Assembly (NCBI GenBank): GCA_017354575.1
Contig: JAFMQP010000116.1
Span: 1-9,743 of the forward strand
DNA length: 9,743 bases
Reading direction: 5' to 3'
Source: Acidothermales bacterium
Lineage (GTDB): Bacteria > Actinomycetota > Actinomycetes > Streptosporangiales > WHST01
In this document: one piece after another, positions 5,266 to 9,743 of the stretch
Position numbering within the stretch: position 1 is the stretch's first letter
Layout: each line of letters opens with the position of its first letter
Made by a program: the position numbers and the translations under genes
Notes under the pieces: generated by a model
Database searches by the model: none
What the model was told of the DNA's origin: nothing
What the model saw: the letters and a program-made list of their open reading frames with translations, nothing else

Positions 5266-8223
5266 TCAGTCGTCGTAGAAGACGCGCTCGAAGACGGCGC
5301 GGGCGTGGCGGGCGGTGCGGCGGTAGTCCTCCACGAGCTCGCCCACCTCCCCCGGCCCGTAGCCGAGCACCCGGGCGACGGCGCCGCGCTCGCGCGACTC
5401 GACGGGGATGGTGTCGCCCGACCGTCCGGTGACGAGCGTCCGCGCGTTGCGTACCCGCGAGGCGAGCCGCCAGGCGGACGCCAGCACGTCGCGGTCGGCG
5501 CCGTCGAGCAGGCCGAGCTCGACGGACCGGTCGAGCGCCGCCAGGGTGCCCGTCGTCCGCAGCGCCGGCTCCGCGCCCGCGTGCCGCAGTTGCAGCAGCT
5601 GCGCCGCCCACTCCACGTCGGACAGCCCGCCCGGGCCCAGCTTCACGTGCGTCGCGCGCTCGACGCCGCGCGGCAGCCGCTCGGCCTCCATCCGCGCCTT
5701 CAGCCTGCGGATCTCACGGACGGCGGTTTCCGGGAGCCCGCCCGTCGGGTACCGCAACCGGTCCGCCAGCGAGACGAACCGGCGTCCCAGGTCGGCGTCG
5801 CCCGCCGCCGGGCGCGCGCGTAGCAGCGCCTGGCTCTCCCAAGGCGACGACCAGCGGCGGTAGTACGCCGCGTACGAGTCGAGGCTGCGCACCAGCGGAC
5901 CCGACTTGCCCTCGGGACGCAGCGCCGCGTCGACGGTCAACGGCGGGTCGGCGCACGGGATCGCGAGCAACCGGCGCAGTTCGTCGGCGACGGCGAGCGC
6001 CCAGCGGTTCGCGTCGTCCGCACGGCCCGCGGCGGGCTCGTAGACGAACAGCACGTCGGCGTCGCTGCCGTAGTTGGTCTCGCCACCGCCGAGCCGGCCC
6101 ATGCCGATCACCGCGAGGACGCCTGGCGCGGCGCCGAACCGCGACGACACCGAGCGCTCCGCGACGGACAGCGCGCCGGCCAGCGTCGTCTCGGTGACCA
6201 CCGTGAGCGCCGTGCCGACACCGGCGACGTCCAGCAGCCCGACGAGGTCCGCCGCGGCCGTACGGAACAGCTCCCTGCGCCGCACGCCGCGCATCCCGGT
6301 GACCGCGCGCTCCGGGTCGTCCTGCCGGCCCTGGATCGACTCCGCCTCGCGGCACAGCGCCTCCCGCCGCCGCGGCGCGAGGTCGTCGTCGCTGCCCACG
6401 ATGCGCACCGCCTCCGGCGCGCGCAGCAGCAGGTCGGCGGCGTACCGGCCGGACGCCAGCACGTGCGCGAGCCGCTCGGCGGCCGCCTCCTCGTCGCGCA
6501 GCAGCCGCAGGTACCACGGCGTCTGGCCGAGCGCCTCGCTCGCCTTCCGGAACGCGAGCAGGCCCTGGTCCGGCGCGGCACCGTCGGCGAACCAGCCGAG
6601 CATGACCGGCAGCAGCGTCCGCTGGATCGCCGCCCGCCTGCTCACGCCGGACGTCAGCGCCTCGATGTGCCGCAACGCACCTGCCGGGTCGGCGTAGCCG
6701 AGCGCCTCCAGCCGTTGCCGCGCGGCGTCGGGCGTGAGCCGCGCCTCCTCCTCCGGCAACCGGGCGACGGCGCCAAGCAACGGCCGGTAGAACAGCTTCT
6801 CGTGCAGCCGCCGCACCTCGCGCGCGTGCCGCTGCCAGGCGTTCGTCAGCTCCTCGACGGGGCGCTGCCGGAATCCCAGCGCCCGCCCGAGCACGCGCAG
6901 CTCCGCCTCGTCCTCGGGCAGCACGTGGGTACGCCGCAGCCGGCGCAGCTGCAGCAGGTGCTCTAGCGTGCGCAGGAACCGGTACGCGTCGGCGAGCGGC
7001 GCGCCGTCGTCGCGCCCGACGTAGCCGCCCGTGGTGAGCGCGGCGAGGGCGGCCAGCGTGTTGCCGCTGCGCAGCGTCTCGTCGGTGCGGCCGTGCACGA
7101 GCTGCAGCAGCTGCACCGCGAACTCCACGTCCCGCAGCCCGCCCCGGCCGAGCTTGACCTGGCGGTCGGCGTCGCGCAGGCTCACGTGCTCCTCGACGCG
7201 ACGCCGCATCGCCTGCACGTCCTCGACGAAGCCGTCGCGGTCGGCCGCGTGCCAGACGAGCGGGCGGACCGCGTCGACGTACCGCTCCCCCAGCTCCCGG
7301 TCGCCGGCGACGACGCGGGCCTTCAGCAGCGCCTGGAACTCCCACGTCTTCGCCCACCGGTTGAGGTACGCCAGGTGGCTCGCCAGCGTCCGCACGAGCG
7401 GCCCCGCCCTGCCCTCGGGACGCAGCGCGGCGTCCACCGGCCAGAGCGTGCCCTCGACCGTGGTGGCCGAGCACGCGCGCATCATCGCCGAGGCGAGCCT
7501 GGCGGCGGTCGCGATGGCGACGTCCTCCTCCTCCGCGCCGTCGGCGGGCTCGGCGACGAAGACGACGTCGACGTCGCTCACGTAGTTCAGCTCACCGCCG
7601 CCGCACTTGCCCATGCCGAGCACGGCGAGCCGGCAGGACGCGGCGTCGGCGCCGAGCTCCGCCCGCGCGATCGCGAGGGCCGCGTCGAGGGCGCCGCAGG
7701 CCAGTTCGGAGAGCCGCGCCGCCACCTCCTCCATCGCGAGCTCGCCGGCGAGGTCGCAGGCCGCGACCGTGAGCAGCAGCCGCCGGTACCCGACGCGCAG
7801 CCCGTCGTACGCACGCGCGACCGGGATCGTGGCCCGCGGCTCACGGTCGCCGTCGTCGGCGCCCACGGCGGCGAGCAACTCGGCACGGGCGTCGGGCGTG
7901 GCGTCCTGCCGGAGCGCGTGCCAGTGGTCGGGGTGGCGGGCCAGGTGGTCGCCCAGGGTCGAGCTGAATCCGAGCAGCGCGACGATTCGCGCGCGGAATC
8001 GTAGGTCGTCGCGTACGACCTCGTCGAGGGCGTCGACGTCGGTCGCGGCCGCACGCAACCGGGCGAGGGCGGAAAGCGCGAGGTCGGGTTCGGCCGCCGC
8101 CGCGACAGCGTCGAGCAGGTCGACGCCGACCTCGTCGAGCAGCGCCCGCGCCCGTTCGGGATCGGCGAACCCGAGGCGGGCGAGCCGCCCGGCGGGTGTG
8201 CTGCGTGCGTCGTTCGCCGTCAT
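5266..8223 (-). CDS. glnE: Bifunctional glutamine synthetase adenylyltransferase / adenylyl-removing enzyme
   Basis: GlnE attaches AMP to, and phosphorolytically removes it from, the regulatory Tyr of glutamine synthetase, tuning ammonia assimilation to nitrogen status. The 985-residue length fits the family. The protein carries two nucleotidyltransferase domains. The N-terminal adenylyl-removase domain has GMGKCGGGELNYVSDVD (203-219) with acidic residues D217, D219 and D264 (WPVDAALRPEG). The C-terminal adenylyltransferase domain has GMGRLGGGETNYGSDAD (707-723) with D721, D723 and D765 (VDAALRPEG). Each is followed by a helical GlnD-like segment with the repeated signatures GRGGLRDVEF (359-368) and GPGGLSDVEW (863-872). 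Both active sites look intact. The ATG at 8223 gives the expected N-terminus; GGAGG lies 13 nt upstream, a rather long spacing. The frame stays open upstream, but that part has poor third-position GC and is not coding. No glutamine synthetase gene is in the window. Confidence 0.97.
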   Translation of the reverse strand: MTANDARSTPAGRLARLGFADPERARALLDEVGVDLLDAVAAAAEPDLALSALARLRAAATDVDALDEVVRDDLRFRARIVALLGFSSTLGDHLARHPDHWHALRQDATPDARAELLAAVGADDGDREPRATIPVARAYDGLRVGYRRLLLTVAACDLAGELAMEEVAARLSELACGALDAALAIARAELGADAASCRLAVLGMGKCGGGELNYVSDVDVVFVAEPADGAEEEDVAIATAARLASAMMRACSATTVEGTLWPVDAALRPEGRAGPLVRTLASHLAYLNRWAKTWEFQALLKARVVAGDRELGERYVDAVRPLVWHAADRDGFVEDVQAMRRRVEEHVSLRDADRQVKLGRGGLRDVEFAVQLLQLVHGRTDETLRSGNTLAALAALTTGGYVGRDDGAPLADAYRFLRTLEHLLQLRRLRRTHVLPEDEAELRVLGRALGFRQRPVEELTNAWQRHAREVRRLHEKLFYRPLLGAVARLPEEEARLTPDAARQRLEALGYADPAGALRHIEALTSGVSRRAAIQRTLLPVMLGWFADGAAPDQGLLAFRKASEALGQTPWYLRLLRDEEAAAERLAHVLASGRYAADLLLRAPEAVRIVGSDDDLAPRRREALCREAESIQGRQDDPERAVTGMRGVRRRELFRTAAADLVGLLDVAGVGTALTVVTETTLAGALSVAERSVSSRFGAAPGVLAVIGMGRLGGGETNYGSDADVLFVYEPAAGRADDANRWALAVADELRRLLAIPCADPPLTVDAALRPEGKSGPLVRSLDSYAAYYRRWSSPWESQALLRARPAAGDADLGRRFVSLADRLRYPTGGLPETAVREIRRLKARMEAERLPRGVERATHVKLGPGGLSDVEWAAQLLQLRHAGAEPALRTTGTLAALDRSVELGLLDGADRDVLASAWRLASRVRNARTLVTGRSGDTIPVESRERGAVARVLGYGPGEVGELVEDYRRTARHARAVFERVFYDD

Positions 8224-8236
8224 GCGCTGCCGTCGA

Positions 8237-8241
8237 CCTCC
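8237..8241 (-). promoter_or_regulatory. Ribosome binding site of glnE
   Basis: GGAGG on the minus strand lies 13 nt before the ATG at 8223. It is longer than ideal spacing but the only purine-rich match, and there is no other in-frame start closer to it. Confidence 0.45.
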
Positions 8242-8258
8242 GTCTCGCCGCCGCGGCC

Positions 8259-8264
8259 ATCCTA
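8259..8264 (-). promoter_or_regulatory. Candidate -10 box of the glnE promoter
   Basis: TAGGAT on the minus strand fits TAnnnT. GGGACG 17 bp upstream matches the GAC core of a -35 element. Transcription would start near 8252, giving a leader of about 29 nt that includes GGAGG. It lies in the 110-bp gap between glnE and the broken gene upstream. No other feature was seen in that gap. Confidence 0.35.
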
Positions 8265-8333
8265 CGAGCGCACCCATGGGCCGTCCCGGCTCGACGGGGT
8301 GGTGCTCGCGGCCGGGGAGGCGTGGGCTGACCC

Positions 8334-8857
8334 TCAACGCGGCAGCGTGCGTTCCCGGCCGCCGGTCTCTCCACGAGCGGCACGTCGCGGGGCGACCGCG
8401 CGGATGGCGGCGAGCAGCGCGTCCTCGTCGAGCGGCGGGTCGTAGAGATGCGACTGCAGCCGGTCGTCGACCTGTTCGGGATGCGCCGGGTCGGTGACCA
8501 TGCTGTCGAGTCCGGACGGCAACGGCGCGCCGGGGCGAAGGCGCACGCCGGCCTGTGCCGGCAACTGCATGTGGAAGGCACCGACCTGGGTCGGTTACCG
8601 GATGAGGACGACCGCGGCGACCGACGACCGCGGCACCACTACCCCTTCGAACCGCACACCGCGCGCGTCCACCCCGAGCTTCTCCGGCCGCCGCAGCGAG
8701 CGGACCCGCCTGTTCTGCCCAGCCCGGAGCCGAACGGCAGGAAGGGGGCGAACCGGAGCACGGGGAAGGGCGCGACGCCGGCGGCGAGGTAGCCGAGCGG
8801 GCCCGCGAACTGGCGCGGCGACCGCGGCCCACAGGCGACGTACCTGTCCGTCACCAC
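8334..8857 (-). pseudogene. Broken small gene, frameshifted and with an in-frame stop
   Basis: This gene cannot be read in one frame, yet it shows coding-like composition throughout. From the GTG at 8857 or 8854, about 45 residues (MVTDRYVACGPRSP then LGYLAAGVAPFPVLRFAPFL) have almost all codons ending in G or C. Coding character then jumps to another frame near 8710-8730 and continues as RRPEKLGVDARGVRF and VVVPRSSVAAVVLIR. A TAA follows at about 8596-8598. After it the same frame runs on as VGAFHMQLPAQAGVRL, HLYDPPLDEDALLAAIRAVA and ends at TGA (8334-8336). The ancestral product would be about 170-175 residues, with a hydrophobic N-terminal segment. I do not recognise the family; the middle vaguely resembles a PH-like beta domain. 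The GTG at 8854 overlaps the DUF3592 stop as GTGA, so the two genes were probably translationally coupled. Sequencing error is the alternative explanation. Confidence 0.6.
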
Positions 8858-9282
8858 GGTCGGAAGAACAGGTAGACGCCGAGGATGACGGCGCCGAGCC
8901 CGGCGAGCGTGCTGACGAACGACGTCGCGCCGCCGTAGAGGACGCTCTCGGCGTACGCGTGCGTGGGGTCGGCGCGGTCGTACCGCACGTCGATGACGTC
9001 GCCGACCTGATACCGCTCGGACGACGTTCCGTTCTCGGCGATCGTCTGCACCTGCTTACCGTCCTCGGCGGCGAAGCCGAGCACCGGGTAGTAGACGTGG
9101 TGCCCCGCGCCGCCGCTGTCGCTGTCGCTGTTGTTCGAGTGCCACACCCGGCGGATGTCCGTCACGGTCGCCGTGGTGGTCGCGCCGCGACGCAGCACCA
9201 GCCAGTCCTTGCCGCGCCGTGCGCCGCGGACCACGAACGACAGTCCTACGGCGGCACGCTTCTCCTCCGGCGCCGACACCAC
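8851..9282 (-). CDS. DUF3592 domain-containing membrane protein
   Basis: A 143-residue protein of unknown function. Residues about 33-110 match the DUF3592 pattern: an ATVTDI strand near 38-43, YYPVLGFAAEDGK (64-76), a polar loop, then YQVGDVIDVRYDRADPTHAYAE (91-112). One membrane helix follows at about 117-139, ending in FFRPW at the C-terminus. Many family members also begin with a membrane helix. Here the N-terminus (APEEKRAAVGLSFVVRGARRGKDW) is charged and has no clear one, so the domain would be anchored only at its C-terminal end. The start could be GTG 9282 or GTG 9279; neither has a Shine-Dalgarno sequence. The stop overlaps the start of the broken gene downstream, and a glutamine amidotransferase gene lies 54 bp upstream on the same strand. 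Confidence 0.8.
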   Translation of the reverse strand: MVSAPEEKRAAVGLSFVVRGARRGKDWLVLRRGATTTATVTDIRRVWHSNNSDSDSGGAGHHVYYPVLGFAAEDGKQVQTIAENGTSSERYQVGDVIDVRYDRADPTHAYAESVLYGGATSFVSTLAGLGAVILGVYLFFRPW

Positions 9283-9295
9283 CGGGCGTACCGGG

Positions 9296-9301
9296 AATCT
9301 A
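9296..9301 (-). promoter_or_regulatory. Candidate -10 box before the DUF3592 gene
   Basis: TAGATT on the minus strand fits TAnnnT and would give a leader of about 7 nt before the GTG at 9282. TTGCGC (9317-9322) is a possible -35, but the spacer is only 15 bp. The 54-bp gap to the amidotransferase gene holds nothing else that I can see. Confidence 0.35.
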
Positions 9302-9336
9302 GCCGAAGACGTGCCCGCGCAAGGGCGTACGCGGGG

Positions 9337-9743
9337 TCAGGACGGGACGGACGCGCGGACGACCGCGGCGAAGCGGCGGCAGACCTCGCGCCAGACCGGC
9401 GTCGAGACCGGCTCGTCCGCGACGGCCTGCGCGTGTACGTCGTCGGGGTCGTAGCCCTGCGCGCGCAGCCGGTCGGCGTTCCACTGCGGGATGCGGTCCG
9501 GCGTGACCTCGGGGTGGAACTGGACGCCCCACGCCCGCTCCCCCACGCGGAACCCCTGGTAGGGGCAGCGTTCCGTCTGCGCGAGCCAGGCGGCGTCCGC
9601 GGGCAGTGCGGTGATCGCGTCGACGTGGTGCTCGATGCCCGGCACGGTGGCCGGCAGGTCGTGGAACAGCGGGTCGGCGGCGGCCTCCGGCCGCAGCGTG
9701 ACGGGGACGCTGCCGGTCTCCGGCGCCCCCGCGTCCGCCTTCA
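9337..9743 (-). CDS. Class I glutamine amidotransferase (GMP synthase-like), 5' truncated
   Basis: The C-terminal 134 residues of a class I (triad) glutamine amidotransferase, which takes ammonia from glutamine for transfer to an acceptor. The frame is open to the right edge, so the start and the catalytic Cys nucleophile are outside the window. Visible are DPLFHDLP, then HHVDAITALP, the segment CPYQGFRVG and the catalytic His-Glu motif WGVQFHPE, in the order seen in the stand-alone GMP synthase-like amidotransferases of actinobacteria. A helical tail of about 50 residues follows, ending in RASVPS. No synthetase partner domain is visible, so the true substrate is unknown. It is upstream of, and on the same strand as, the DUF3592 gene. 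Confidence 0.88.
   Translation of the reverse strand, partial: KADAGAPETGSVPVTLRPEAAADPLFHDLPATVPGIEHHVDAITALPADAAWLAQTERCPYQGFRVGERAWGVQFHPEVTPDRIPQWNADRLRAQGYDPDDVHAQAVADEPVSTPVWREVCRRFAAVVRASVPS

Noticed and set aside
8607..8634. 12-bp direct repeat GACGACCGCGGC, as a duplication that caused the frameshift in the broken gene
   Set aside because: Removing the 16-bp unit would not restore a continuous frame. The coding-like frame is the same on both sides of the repeat, so it is probably codon-driven coincidence.
8224..8832. N-terminal extension of GlnE to a GTG/ATG far upstream in the same open frame
   Set aside because: The extra 200 residues are Arg/Gly/Pro-rich with low third-position GC, do not resemble GlnE, and overlap the broken gene in another frame. 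The ATG at 8223 gives the normal family length.
1..9743. tRNA, rRNA, CRISPR array, insertion sequence or phage genes
   Set aside because: Looked for by eye on both strands. No repeat-spacer pattern, transposase, integrase or structural RNA was seen.

Overview
The window is about 72% GC and densely coded. Nearly all third codon positions are G or C, GTG starts occur, and some genes look leaderless. With a Ski2-like helicase carrying a DUF3516 tail and a 985-residue GlnE, this points to a high-GC actinomycete. Genus or order cannot be settled from the sequence alone. I see no phage, transposon, CRISPR, tRNA or rRNA signal.

Layout. (1) 1-1628 (+): the C-terminal two thirds of a DEAD/DEAH-box RNA helicase, cut by the window edge. 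(2) 1629-3100: a divergent regulator/enzyme pair, an SDR oxidoreductase (-) and a TetR-family repressor (+). Between them lie two near-perfect 18-bp operators. (3) 3110-5156: a second divergent pair with only 28 bp between start codons, a CurA/PTGR-type NADP-dependent reductase (-) and an orphan XdhC/CoxI-family protein (+). (4) 5157-5265: a short convergent intergenic region with a 12-bp repeat and a strong perfect hairpin, probably a two-way terminator. (5) 5266-9743 (-): glnE, encoding the bifunctional adenylyltransferase/adenylyl-removase that controls glutamine synthetase. Upstream of it on the same strand are a broken small gene, a DUF3592 membrane protein and the C-terminal part of a class I glutamine amidotransferase.

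How the genes work together. The TetR protein most likely controls itself and the SDR through the paired operators. Both TetR and XdhC start exactly 6 nt after a TAnnnT -10 box with no Shine-Dalgarno, which suggests leaderless mRNAs. DUF3592 and the broken gene overlap as GTGA and look translationally coupled. glnE has its own candidate promoter and ribosome binding site. Most of the window is ordinary housekeeping and accessory metabolism. The points worth checking are the operator pair, the leaderless starts, the broken gene at 8334-8857 and the hairpin/repeat region near 5170-5254. I found no convincing new system.
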